Under the pieces are notes generated by a model. That model was not told the DNA's origin, did no database searches, and was given only the letters and a program-made list of their open reading frames with translations. Shown piece after piece: positions 10,986 through 21,286 of a stretch of DNA of 64,000 nt. Source of the DNA: Chaetoderma sp. LZ-2023a (Eukaryota > Mollusca > Caudofoveata > Chaetodermatida > Chaetodermatidae). Where the stretch lies: positions 74,840,129 to 74,904,128 of the forward strand of contig CM067366.1 in NCBI GenBank assembly GCA_034401795.1, written 5' to 3'. The translations under genes were made by a program, and so were the position numbers. The number at the start of each line of letters is the position of its first letter. Within the stretch, counting starts at the first letter, position 1.

Positions 10986-11829
10986 ACTTGAGTGGCAGAT
11001 TGAATCCATCCATATGCAATGTTTATAAATTACATCTTTGTTCTCTGGAATTGATAAATGCCGACCTAATAATTACATACTACATTGAATATCGAGACAT
11101 AAACAAGAGCAATCAGAGATTTGCAAACCCTCAACATCCCGTTTTTGTTACGTTGTATAGTTTTTGAATTTTCCAGATTTTTTCAATTTTTTTAGATAGT
11201 TTGGATTACGCCCAAGGTTGGGGAATCCTAGTGTATGGCCACACCCTTTCTTGTGTTAACATTTGAGCTAAATCCGACCAGTAGTTTCTTACATATCCAT
11301 AGATCTGGATCTGGATTCCTTTATCCTGATCAAGGCTAATATTGGGAAATCCTCTTGAATCGTAAGTTCCTTCATTGTGCTAAAATTTTAGACAAATCGG
11401 ATCAGTACTTTTTGAGATATAGTTCCAGACACAACACACATGCACGCACACAGACAGACAGACACGATTAATCATTAATCACCACCTGGGTAATCATATT
11501 AAATTGACGTATTTCCTAAAGAACTTGTACTCAGAAATAGCTGCTTGAGAAACAAATTTTCATTCTCTTTATGTTAGTGCTGGAATAACATGACCACTCA
11601 AATAGGCATTAGTTTGTGTTAACACAAATTTGCTTGTTTGCTAAGAGTTTCCCTCATTCACATACAAAAGAGATAGGTTTTAAGAATGTTATCATTTTAT
11701 ATCTGCATCACTATATACATGTATTTTCAGCTTCTTTTTAAAATGATGACGGTGAGACTGAATTGAGCGGTAATCCACCGTACACAAAAAAAATTTGTAC
11801 TTTTTAGGATATATTTTTGCGAGTGTTTT
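10986..11829. other. Noncoding spacer with (CAGA)n-ended repeat
   Basis: The block 11140-11475 looks like a dispersed repeat ending in a short CACACAGACAGACAGACACG microsatellite and containing two related segments (AAATCCGACCAGTA near 11270 and AAATCGGATCAGTA near 11394). No gene is seen. Confidence 0.5.
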
Positions 11830-12042
11830 CAAGTTGTCCAGTTACTAGGGAGTGGACCCTCCACAGGTTTTGCAAGTTGTCCAGTTATTATGGAGTGGAC
11901 ACTCCACAGGTTTTTCAAGTTGTCCAGTTATCAGGGAGTGGACACTCCACAGGTTTTACAAGTCGTCCAGTTAGTAGGGAGTGGACACAACATGTTTTTC
12001 AAGTTGTCCAGTTATTAAGGAGTGGACACTCCACAGAACCTA
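11830..12042 (+). repeat. 43-bp minisatellite, five copies
   Basis: Units start CAAGTTGTCCAGTTA at 11830, 11873, 11916, 11959 and 12000, giving periods of 43, 43, 43 and 41 bp. Within each unit GGAGTGGACACTCCAC is a short palindrome, so every unit can form a hairpin. An open frame crosses the array only because 43 bp is not a multiple of three and stops are scarce; I do not consider it coding. Confidence 0.85.
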
Positions 12043-12169
12043 TTTATGAAGGAGTGGTCAACTCCTACTCCTATTTGGAAAGGAGAATACTTAGTTGGTC
12101 TACAGCCAGAATAGCGACCTCGGTATCAACAGTTCTACAGCAAAGAACCTGCAATATATAAAATTGTCA

Positions 12170-13975
12170 AAAATATTATCTTAAAACCAGAGAATATTTG
12201 CACCAAAATATGGCTAAAATTGGTATAGGAGGAGATACGTTTAAAGAGATTTCTAGAAAATTTAGGAAATTCCAAGATGGCCAACAAAAAAAATTGATCA
12301 ATCAAAATTCTCATTAGAAGTGTTGAAGCTGACAATCAATTATAGTATTCTGCCCACCACCAGTTGAAGATTTCTCCAACAAAATGAGTTTAAAATCCGC
12401 CAAGCGGTATAGGATGTAGATATGTTTTAAAGCAACAATTGACAGATGATTGAAGGATGGATGACGGATGAATTAACAGATTATGGATCGTCACCACGGC
12501 ATCTAAAATGGCCACTAATAGGGTCCTAGGCAAATTTGTTTGAATGAAATCCATCATGTGGAGATGCGTTTTGAAATTTCGGTTAAGTTTTTCATAAAAT
12601 CTAAAATTTTCACCAAAATTTGACAAACCAAAATTCTGAATAGATGTTCTAGAAGCTACAGCCATATGGTCCTAGCTGAATTTCGTTGAAATCCATCAAG
12701 TGGCTAACGAGGAGATGTGGTTCGACAACTTACAGTAAATCTAAGATTTTCACGCAAAAAAATTGACCAATCAAAAACCTGAATAGTAGTTCTAGAGCCT
12801 ACCTCTATAGAATCCTTAAAGGCAAATTTGGTTGAAATCTGTCAAGAAGCTAAGGAGGAGATGCATTTCGACAATTTCTGGCAAGGTTTTTTTTTTTTTA
12901 CAAAACTAAGATTTTCACCCCAAAAATTGACCAATCAAAATTCTAAACAGGATTTCTAAAGCCCACCTCTATAAGATTCTTCCAGGCAAATTTAGTTGAA
13001 ATCTGTCAAGAAGCTAAGGAGGAGACATGTGACACTTTCCGGTAAATTTTTTTACAAAATCTCAGATTTTCACCCCAAAAAATTTACCAGTCAAAATTTT
13101 GAGTTCACTGTAGAATTCTTCCACACAAATTTAGTTAAAATCTATCAAGAAGCTAAGGAGGAGATATGTTTTGACACTTTCCAGTAAATTTTTTACAAAA
13201 TCAAATATTTTAACCAAAAAAATTAACCAATCAAAAATTTGAATAGAGGTTCCAGAGCCTACCTCCATAGGATCCTTCAAGACAAATTTGGCTGAAATCT
13301 CTCAAGAAGTTAAGGAGGACATACGCTCCGACACTTTCCGGTACATTTTTTACAAAATCTAAGATTTTCACCCAAAAAATGCACCAATCAAAATTCTGAA
13401 TAGAAGTTCTAGAGCCTACCACTATAGGATCCTTCCAGGCAAATTTAGTTGAAATCTGTAAAGAAGCTAAGGAGGAGATGCATTTTGACACCAGTAAATT
13501 TTGTACAAAATCTAAGATTTTCACCCAAAAAATTGACGAATCAAAAATCTGAATAGAGCTTCTAGAACCTACTTTCATAGGATCCTTCTAGCCAAATTTG
13601 ACTAAAATCTGCCAAGCCGTATAGGAGATACATTTTAAAGTAAAAGTTGACAGATGGACGGATGGTCGCCGTGCCATAAGCTCACGACCGTTCACGACAA
13701 ATTTGGCTGAATTCTGTCAAAAAGCTAAGAAGGAGATGCGTTTTGACACTTTCCGGTGAATTTTGATAAAATCTAAGATTTTCACCCAAAAAATTGACGA
13801 ATCAAAAATCTGAAAAGAAATTCTAGAGCCTACCTTCATAGGATCCTTCTAGCCAAATTTGACTAAAATCTGCCAAGCCGTATAGGAGATACATTTTAAA
13901 GTAAAAGTTGACAGATGGACGGATGGTCACCATGCCATAAGCTCACTTGGCCATTCTGGCCAGGTGAGCTAATAA
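12170..13975 (+). mobile_element. Pearl/Helitron-like element with about 150-bp tandem core
   Basis: Tandem units share GGATCCTTCCAGGCAAATTT, GTTGAAATCTGTCAAGAAGC, TTTTCACCCAAAAAATTGAC and CCAATCAAAA, with the last motif at about 12770, 12935, 13080, 13230, 13383, 13533 and 13790. The array ends with a hairpin (CTCACTTGGCC, ATTCT, GGCCAGGTGAGC) followed by TAATAATG. The array plus terminal hairpin matches what I recall of pearl elements of bivalves. The 5' terminus is not recognisable. No protein is encoded. Confidence 0.65.
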
Positions 13976-13984
13976 TGCTCCTAG

Positions 13985-14700
13985 TACCATTGCATAGCAT
14001 ATAATGCTGTTGTAAAATTTTGTCGATATCCGGTGAAGCATCCTTGGAAAAGAATTAACCAGGAAAATATGAAAAGTTCAAAACCGTAAAAAACAAAAGT
14101 TAAAATGAGCCAAAATGAAATCTATTGTTATGCAGATCACTTCCCTGTATTCGTCCTGTAGGTGGGGCTTAGAATACACCTTCCGTATCCTCTGCGTGTC
14201 GTAAGAGGCGACTAAAGGAGGTAAGGGTGAGGTAACCCTGACAGAAACCTCGAGTGCTGAAGACGGAGGTTCCAGGCCGCACGGCGCACTCTAATAAACC
14301 ATGGATCCACGCACTTAACGCTTATGATCATGTCGATAGTCACTTACAGGACTGGCGGTATGATTAGTGAATGAAAAGAAGAAGAAGACTTCCCTGTATA
14401 GTATAGATCAGTTTTGTAAAGTTTCATTGACATCAGATGAGCCATTGCTGAAAAATATGTTGATTTAAAGACCTTAACCCAAACTGCACTTGCAAAATAC
14501 ATGAAACGTTCAAGTCCAAAATCGTGGAAAAAAAAGTTAAAACGGCCCAAAATCAGTTCTTTTGTTATGCAGATCACTTCCCTGTATAGTATAGATCACT
14601 TTTTTAAACCTACATTGAGATCAGATGAGCCAATTTTGAAAAATAAGTTGATTTAAAAAACCTTAACCAAAAGTGCACAAATGACAGACGCCAAGGATGC
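13985..14700 (+). repeat. Tandem-like repeat units interrupted by a SINE
   Basis: Three related units contain (G)CAGATCACTTCCCTGTAT, AGTATAGATCA, a GACATCAGATGAGCCA-like motif and GTTGATTTAAA..CCTTAACC, at about 13985-14151, 14388-14580 and 14581-14700. A diverged relative lies at 54060-54430. The SINE at 14152-14387 splits the first unit. Confidence 0.65.
14152..14387 (+). mobile_element. SINE with TGTCGTAAGAGGCGACTAA core, flanked by 12-bp target duplications
   Basis: A 236-bp insert ending in an A/G-rich tail (GAAAAGAAGAAGAAGA). It is bounded by the exact direct repeat ACTTCCCTGTAT at 14140-14151 and 14388-14399. An uninterrupted version of the target follows in the next repeat unit (about 14570-14600), proving the insertion. 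The core GTGTCGTAAGAGGCGACTAA is one I recall from widespread marine-animal SINEs (MetaSINE-type); that name is from memory. Confidence 0.82.
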
Positions 14701-15185
14701 CGCCGGAATTAATAAACCCTGTCTTGCCTTCTGCTTCGCAGGTGAGACAATAAAACCAGTGCATATTTAACATGACAGCTAAATTTTGGGGTCCCTTGGA
14801 CATCATAATCCAAACTCTGAACATCTCAAATGGAAGTTTAGAGCACCTATCTGCAAAAGGCATATAGAGTAAACCAATATTTACTGATTATACACAGTTT
14901 CAATGTGTCTCTGTGACTCATTCTCAAAGTATTTGATGGTCCAAGCAACATTATGGGGTATGTAGTAAATAACAACGTAGTCAGTAATATGAGCTACAGG
15001 TATAAGGTTATTTAGCCTGACGCTTGGTCGCGATGTGAGACCAAGTCTGAATGATCTGGACTGAAATTTTCATCCCTTTTATACCCTTTCTGGGCGAGCC
15101 TGTGAATTGAGTCGATCTTGACCATATATGGACAGAGAAAAACCCATTTGAAATTTTTGGAGGTTTGGCGGTGTGGTCCAACCTT
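14701..15185. other. Noncoding spacer
   Basis: No gene recognised. A CAACATTATGGGGTATGTAG block near 14947 resembles CAACATTATGGGGTATATAC at 18544, just outside the Penelope-like element, which hints at related repeat flanks. Confidence 0.4.
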
Positions 15186-15189
15186 TTTA

Positions 15190-15470
15190 ACGGTTGACCT
15201 GTACTTTACTGGTTGGGGTCAAGTTTACCGGTTGTGACTTTTTTACCGGTTGTGTCATTTTGGCAGTTGTGTCTGTATTTTGGTGGTTGTGTATTTTTTA
15301 CCGGTTGTGGGTTTCTGGCAGTTCTGCCATTTTTGGCGGATGGGCCATTTTTTTGGCGGTTGTGGTCATTTTTACAGGTTGTGGATTTTTTAACCGGTTG
15401 TGTCCGTTTTGGCATTTTTTGAAAACGTTTTGCCGGTTTAAGTTTTTTAACGGTTGTAAGTCATTTTGGT
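15190..15470 (+). repeat. Degenerate T-rich minisatellite based on TTTTTACCGGTTGTG
   Basis: About a dozen variants of (A/C)CGGTTGTG, GGCGGTTGTG and GGCAGTTGTG separated by T runs, with periods of roughly 17-25 bp. Open frames on both strands across it reflect the repeat and low stop frequency, not a protein. Confidence 0.75.
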
Positions 15471-15569
15471 GACAAATCTCTAAGGGTTTCTGTAGGTCAA
15501 GTTCGTAGAGATAGTACTCCTTTGGCTATTTGTGTGGGTAATGATCATGTGTAGTCATCACGGTTTTTG

Positions 15570-15640
15570 ATTCAGACTTCATGGCGTTTCGTTCCTTGAG
15601 TGGAACTCATCAGAGGCGAAGATTTGTCAATTGAAAGTGG
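15570..15640 (-). ncRNA. Hammerhead-ribozyme-like core motif
   Basis: On the minus strand CTGATGAG (15614-15607) is followed by a 5-bp stem II (GTTCC at 15606-15602, loop ACTCAA, GGAAC at 15595-15591) and then GAAAC (15590-15586). These are the invariant CUGAUGA and GAAA boxes with a perfect stem II. Stem III and stem I are not convincingly paired, so activity is uncertain. Penelope-like elements are known to carry hammerheads, and one in the same orientation starts 530 bp upstream, so this is probably its pseudo-LTR part. Confidence 0.6.
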
Positions 15641-16144
15641 GCATTTTAGGGCTCCACCTTTTTCTGATATGGCGACTATGGTGTGGGTGTTTGGATTGAT
15701 AGACAAGGGGTGTGTTGGGAATCCCTGGCTATTCTACATGTTTTGGAGATTTTGATGGGGAAATATAGATCACGGTTACATAAAATCAAAATCAAAACTG
15801 CTTAGATATTTGAAGTTATGTTTCGAAAGTTTGTTTTGAAAAATAAAAGAGGAATAAAATAGAGAAGCATGACAACTTGGTGTGTATGCATCTTTGTTGT
15901 TTTTTTATATGATGTAATTAAATTAAATTTTATTTAAATTTAAAGATGGGGAAATAGCTTTGTGCTGATGAAATCCACGTAAAAGTGCCATATTTAAAAG
16001 CATCTTAAAAAGATGCGAGGTGATGACAATGGGTAGGACGTCAATGTGTGACGTCTATGGCGACGGTCATGACATCGCCAAAAGATGTGTAGATACATAT
16101 TATCTAACTGAAATGATGGATTCTTGGCGACACGTTAGGAATTA
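15641..16144 (-). other. Noncoding region between ribozyme-like motif and Penelope-like element
   Basis: No coding sequence. Could be 3' noncoding DNA of the Penelope-like element, but no internal repeat proves it. Contains an AAATTAAATTTTATTTAAATTTAA AT-rich stretch near 15920. Confidence 0.45.
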
Positions 16145-16149
16145 AAGGT

Positions 16150-16630
16150 TAATAACAACGTACTGGGCGTGTCCGCCCGCAGTGGGCATGTTGGTCCAGG
16201 GGAGAAGCGTCCCTTATCCGGCTTGGTTTATGCCCATAGGCTCTATTGTGTGGAGCTGGTGTATCCAATGACATTCCTTCTGTGTTCTCCATGGGGTGGA
16301 GTTTTCATCGTCCGGGTCTGATGAGAGTACCTGGATGATTCTAAACTGCATGTCAGTTCTAGAATGTCCATGTTTATTGAAATGACTGGATACGGGTGTG
16401 TCGTTTTGTTCATTCCTGTGGAGGTTTGATATCGATCTCAGATGTTCTTGGATTCTGATTTGAAGGTGCGTAGAGTTTCTCCTATGTACTGTTTCTTACA
16501 TTTGTTGCAAGTTAGTAGGTAGACGATGTTCCTCATCTGGCAGTTGCCTATGATCTTGGATCTGTATGTTAGGTCTGTGTGTGAGCTAGAGAAGAATCTG
16601 GTTTTTTTTGCATTCATTGGCAGATGTTAC
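16150..16630 (-). pseudogene. PLE GIY-YIG endonuclease domain (inactive copy)
   Basis: The minus strand reads NCQMRNIVYLLTCNKCKKQY followed by IGETLRTFK. This is a GIY-YIG-type motif (KQYIGET) after the CxxC typical of PLE endonucleases. Frameshifts and stops interrupt it after the GIY-YIG core. It is the C-terminal part of the same polyprotein as the RT remnant at 16990-18049. The intervening 16631-16989 is a degenerate linker in several frames. Confidence 0.8.
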
Positions 16631-16989
16631 AGTTCTTAGTGTTGCATGCTTTTAGAGGGTTTCTGTGTTGTGTAGGGGCATTATCTGATGGAAGTTTAGC
16701 CCTGACAATCATTATCTGTGATTGTTTTGTTTTTTCTGTAACCGAAGAGAGGAGGCTCTGGGAAAGCTTTTCTGCATTTGCTGCTAGCTTCCAGAATTGG
16801 CCAGAACTTCTTGATAGTTTTTTTCAGAAAGATGCCAGTTCGTGTGAACTCGCATACAAAAATGGGCCTCTGTAGAATGTTTGTGGCGGTTGTCTATGGT
16901 GGTGGGTGAAGGATGCTGTGTCTGTCCTTTGATCTGGCTTTTGCACTGGATTCATTGAGAATTTTGATAGGGTAACCCCTTGCTTCAAA

Positions 16990-18049
16990 GTATCATTGTA
17001 GAATGATACTATTTTTGTCGTAGTCTTGTATTTGACTACAAATGCGTCTCAACCTGAGGAATTGTCCATATGGGGACGAATCCTTGCAGGAGGAGGGCTG
17101 TGCTGAATCATAGTGGAGGTAGCCGTGGGTGTCTGTTGGTTTTGTGTAGAGGTCGAAAATGATATCATGTTCTTCTGTTTGTTTGACCACGGTGTCAAGG
17201 AAAGAAACATGTGTTTTTGAAGACTCCATTGTGAATTTGATGCTATGGTGCTCTGTATTCATGTATGTGACAAATTTATCTAGGGCGGGTTTGCCATGTT
17301 CTCAAAACATGAATATGTCATTTATGTATCTGACATAGAAGGCTGGCTTGTGGGGAGCCACTTGTAGGAGTTTGTCTTCTAATACGCCATAAAAATGCAT
17401 GCAAAGGTGCGTGCAGCTTTGCTTCCCATAGAGGTGACTCCAACTTGTAAGTAATGTTCGCCGTTAAACTCAAAATTATTGCATTCTAAGACAAGTTTTA
17501 GGAGGTTGAGAAGACCTCTGATTGATAGATCACCTGGTACTCCATACTTGTGGCAGAATCTGGCTACTGCTCTAAGTCCCTCGTTATTGGGGACGTTTGT
17601 GTATAGTGATGTGACGTCCATGGTCAACAGAAGAGTGTGGGGCTTTGTTTTGCCAAAGGCTTCAATGTGGTTTATGAAATCTGTGGTGTCTTTCACATAC
17701 GATTTGATCTTAGTGACGTGCACTTTGATGTGTTCATCCACGAAACTGCTTAAATCAGCTCTGTCGGGCAGCCTATACCACTGATGATACGTCTGCCGGG
17801 AATTAGGCCATTTTGCTTCTTTTTGTGCACTTTGGGTAGTAGGTAGAATCTGGCGGTTATTGGAGGGTTTGAAATTAATCTACTGGCGGTTGTAGCATCA
17901 ATTTCCTTGTCCCTGACTAGTTGGTCTAGTTGTTTTTCAACAAGTTTTGTGTGTTTATATGTTAGATCTTGTTCAAACTTTGTATAGAACCGTTCATCCG
18001 CTAGCTGGCGGTTTGCTTCTGCTATGTAATCTGCATGAATAAAAAGCAT
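16990..18049 (-). pseudogene. PLE reverse transcriptase (inactive)
   Basis: Blocks in order: FYLLPKVHKKKQNGLIPGRR, LLLTMDVTSLYTNVPNNEGL, GVTSMGSKAARTFACIFMAY, then RYINDIFMF, and FLDTVVK..LYTKPTDTHGYLHY with PYGQFLRLRRICS. All are diagnostic for PLE RTs. Lesions: a one-base frameshift near 17742-17770, an asparagine codon at 17322-17320 where the first aspartate of the RYIDD box is expected, and a TGA at 17304-17302 just after it. The N-terminus is missing; the inverted endonuclease copy begins at once. Confidence 0.9.
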
Positions 18050-18056
18050 GCACCAC

Positions 18057-18540
18057 TAAGAACTGTAACATCTGCCAATGGATGCAAAAAACAGATTCTT
18101 CTCTAGCTCACACACCGGCCTAACATACAGATCCAAGATCATATGCAACTGCCAGATGAGGAACATCGTCTGCCTACTAACTTGCAACAAATGTAAGAAA
18201 CAGTATGTAGGAGAAACTCTACGCACCTTCAAAATCAGAATCCAAGAACATCTGAGATCGATATCAAACCTCCACAGGAATGAACGATATGACACACCCA
18301 TATCCAGACATTTCAATAAACATGGACATTCTAGAACTGACATGCAGTTTAGAATCATCCAGGTACTCTCATCAGACCCGGACGATGAAAACTCCACCCG
18401 TGAAGAAAACAGGAGTCATTGGATACACCAGCTCCACACAATGGAGCCTATGGGCATAAACCAAGCCGGATAAGGGACGCTTCTCCCCTGGACCAACACG
18501 CCCACCGCGGGCAGACACGCCCAGTACGTTGTTATTAACC
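18057..18540 (+). pseudogene. Inverted duplicate of the PLE GIY-YIG endonuclease
   Basis: The plus-strand frame 18078-18473 is open for 131 codons. It contains IVCLLTCNKCKKQYVGETLR and IQEHLRSI, then HFNKHGH and HWIHQLHTMEPMGINQAG, covering nearly the whole GIY-YIG domain. It is less damaged than the minus-strand copy at 16150-16630, but lacks an RT and so is only a fragment. Confidence 0.85.
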
Positions 18541-20777
18541 ACCAACATTATGGGGTATATACTCCAATCTCCCTTATGTGAAGCACTGAATATAGCTACT
18601 GAACAAACTTGAGTGAAACATGTGAAGGTATTCTTAGTTAATTCACCAGTGATGGAATATACAGTACAACTCAGAGATAACTTAACGTACGAATGGGGTC
18701 TGAAATGCGTGCATGATGCGTTGAAGGCCCGTTTCCAAAGCATCGGTTTTAAAAACACAATGCATTCACAACGCATCTAGTTAATTTTTTTGATGCATTT
18801 AAAATAATAAATATATGCGTTGAAAACGAGCATTAAATGTGTAAATAAGCAAGTTTGAACTTGTTTGATGTCCCCCAGAGATAGTGTCAAACGCGTTGTT
18901 AAAAGCAAAATGGGACAGACGCCAAATTTTAAATACGTTTAAAAGATTCATATGTGCATTGCGTAATACCAGGCGTACACACCACCTCCACGGCTCCAAC
19001 TACACAGGATCCAATCAAACTTAGTGGTACATTACATTTCCTAGAAGGGGAAAAGGTAAATATGAGAGTTTTCCAAAAAAAACAGCAGGACATAATATTA
19101 AAAATCAAAATTATAAATATTACGAAACACAAAATCATGATTCCCGGATGAGAATTAATGTAACGATGTGCCCCTGAACGTTTTGCGCCCCTGAACCTTT
19201 TGCATGTAGTGCAAGAATTGTAAGCATCGGTTCGTTTCACATTTAACTTTTATAAACATCCAGCGCAGCGAAACATGCCAACTGGCGAGATTTGACATAG
19301 GTTAATCAAAGTGAAAATTGTCCGTAAGCAACTTCATTATCACTTCTACGCATCACCTGTGTTCGCGATGAACAGACGGCGAATAAACGCAAAATTATGG
19401 ATTAAAGATGTCAAAATATAGCTTATGTGTACCAATGCTCGACTAATGTAGACGCTTTTTATTAACACATGCAGATGGTGTGGTTTTTATTGATAATATG
19501 ACGCACAAATTAGCAGATTCGTGTCCGCTACCGCAATATCCCCATCGGTGCTCTACACGAAAAAAGACTAGTTCAGGGCTAGTTATGAAATACTATGCGC
19601 CGCTAAAGCTGTAACCTTTACCGATATCTCATTGGATTTTCGTGGAAATAAAACGCCCGTAGTGATTTAATGGTTTTCTTTTTGTGACATTCGGTAGCTT
19701 TCGGATTCACTATATTGCAATGTCATGTAGCCGAGTATAACACATTGTTGTTGCCTCACTCGGGAACCAGGCCGAGGAAACGAGCAATCGCCGCACACCC
19801 CTCTACGTAGCAATAACATAGTTAGATGATAAATAGTGCCTTAATAAAGCCGTGAAAGTTAACATTATAAATAGTCAGGGAGCTAATTTCACTATATTTC
19901 ATGAACCAGACATTGTTTGATTTATTAATTTAAAAGTCAAAGTGGGCGTTAAGATATTGCTTTATTGCTTTTAAAAGCGGCACCGCGAATATATGTGTAC
20001 ATTTTGCGTTCCGCCATTGTTGATCGTGAGTCGCCCAGAGACCGGTTAAATTAATCACATCAATTCGTTATGAATGACAACGAGACACGTGATCAAAATT
20101 TTACTACAATAGTAATTTTCATTCGTTCATAATGACGTCAGATGTCCAGCAAGCCAATCAAATTATGGCTACGCTTTTTTCCGAGAATCTATGACTGCGC
20201 ATAATTATCGATCGGCAAGACAGTCACGCGAGGCATTTCTCATTAGTGGTGAATTTAGACAGTGAATAAGTAACCGGGTTCATTTTGTTCTGTAAGAATG
20301 GAATGTTTATGTTACCAGGCAGCTGTATCGGAACTGATAATGCGACATACTGCCAATTATTCAACATTGAATGAGGCCTCCTCCTAAAATCATAACAGGA
20401 ATTTCGCGAAAATTTACGGTACCCTGGTAAAATATAATTGCATAATGTGTGTAAGCCTGAGTAATCGGTTGCCCTTCTTGGTCGACTCGCATAATGTCGT
20501 TATACCAGCGCGGCGTAATTATGAACGCGTTTCACATTATCAGATTTCAAACGACTTGTCTAGCCAATATCATTAATGCATTGTGTAATAACTTGTTTCC
20601 AAACCATTTGTTTTACTTTTACTTTCACACCGCGTTGTTTTACCGTTCACAACGGGAAAGTGATACATCCACTATTTTAGAATAGACCAGCTATGTACGC
20701 GTCATGCATGCGTTGCAGACAAATTTTATGTTAAGTTAACTCTGAGCTGTACTGTATGTACTTTAGATGGTCCATAC
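18541..20777. other. Noncoding DNA downstream of the TRPM exon
   Basis: No exon of TRPM or any other gene was recognised on either strand. GC content is a little higher than in the repeat regions and no clear repeat is seen. On present evidence it is intron or intergenic DNA. Confidence 0.5.
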
Positions 20778-20921
20778 CTATGTGGTCCTCTCCAAGCTTC
20801 CAGAAAAACTTGGCAAGCTTATGTCGGTTCAGCAGTATCGCCCACAAGAACAGCTCTCTGAAAGGATGATCAAATTGATCATTTGGTTTGGAGGATGAAT
20901 TCTGAGATTGGAATCGAGCCG
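20778..20921 (-). CDS. TRPM-like cation channel, internal exon (third visible)
   Basis: A 144-nt exon bounded by a polypyrimidine acceptor (TTTTTTTTCAG/CGG at 20922) and a donor (CATAG/GTATGG). It encodes DHPFRELFLWAILLNRHKLA and KFFWKLGEDHIG. This matches the TRPM homology-region segment in which a PF..L..WA....R...A...W pattern precedes the pre-channel helices. It starts with two bases that complete the codon left by the exon at 27064-27265, and ends with one base over. No stop inside. TRPM proteins are Ca2+-permeable or monovalent-selective plasma-membrane channels; this part is cytosolic. TRPM2-like is the closest from memory, but subfamily is uncertain. Confidence 0.8.
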
Positions 20922-21127
20922 CTGAAAAAAAAGACAAAAAAGGAATGCAATTTGAGAATATCTGCCATCAACTCTGTTGAGATGCTCATACTAAGAGTAG
21001 AATTACTCATCAGCGGACAATAAATGATTTTGGAGCAGCCAATCAGTAGCAAGCAGAGAGCATGTGTGTGTAGCGAGTGCACAAACATGTAAATCTTGAG
21101 AATGTATGCGTCAGGGTGATAGCTTAG

Positions 21128-21286
21128 GCGGCAACGCACCGAGCTGTGAAGCTGACGGTCTCAGGATCGTGTCTCCGGTTGGCCGGCTGGTGATCGCTGA
21201 GGAATAGACAATTTCCTTCAATCCTGGTTGCCTTTTTCCACCCAGGAGTATAAATGGGTACTGGTGTAAAAACTGGGGAATTTACC
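21128..21286 (-). repeat. Possible tRNA-derived SINE fragment
   Basis: The block contains GTCTCAGGATCGTG, a spacer, and CCACCCAGGAGTATAAATGG then GTACTGG. That ending is one I recall from tRNA-type SINEs of marine invertebrates. No clear promoter boxes or target duplications were found. It directly abuts the pearl-like element at 21287. Confidence 0.4.

Larger units (their letters stand above)
16145..18540 (-). mobile_element. Penelope-like element (PLE) with inverted terminal GIY-YIG copy
   Basis: The minus-strand body 18049-16145 encodes an RT with C-terminal GIY-YIG endonuclease, the hallmark of endonuclease-positive PLEs. A second copy of the 3' part (endonuclease) lies inverted at 18057-18540. 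The two arms, about 485 bp, are roughly 97% identical by eye, and both end at the TTAATAACAACGTACTGGGCG terminus. A partial inverted copy upstream is common in PLEs. The element is inactive. Confidence 0.9.

Noticed and set aside
11817..12161. 114-codon frame with repeats
   Set aside because: A 43-bp minisatellite read in rotating frames; no promoter, start context or homology.
14663..14863. Minus-strand 66-codon frame with several Cys and Trp residues, considered as another TRPM exon
   Set aside because: No match to TRPM blocks, no phase-compatible splice sites, and it overlaps a repeat unit.
15194..15472. 92-codon hydrophobic frame on plus and overlapping frames
   Set aside because: Created by the T-rich ACCGGTTGTG minisatellite; low complexity and open on both strands.
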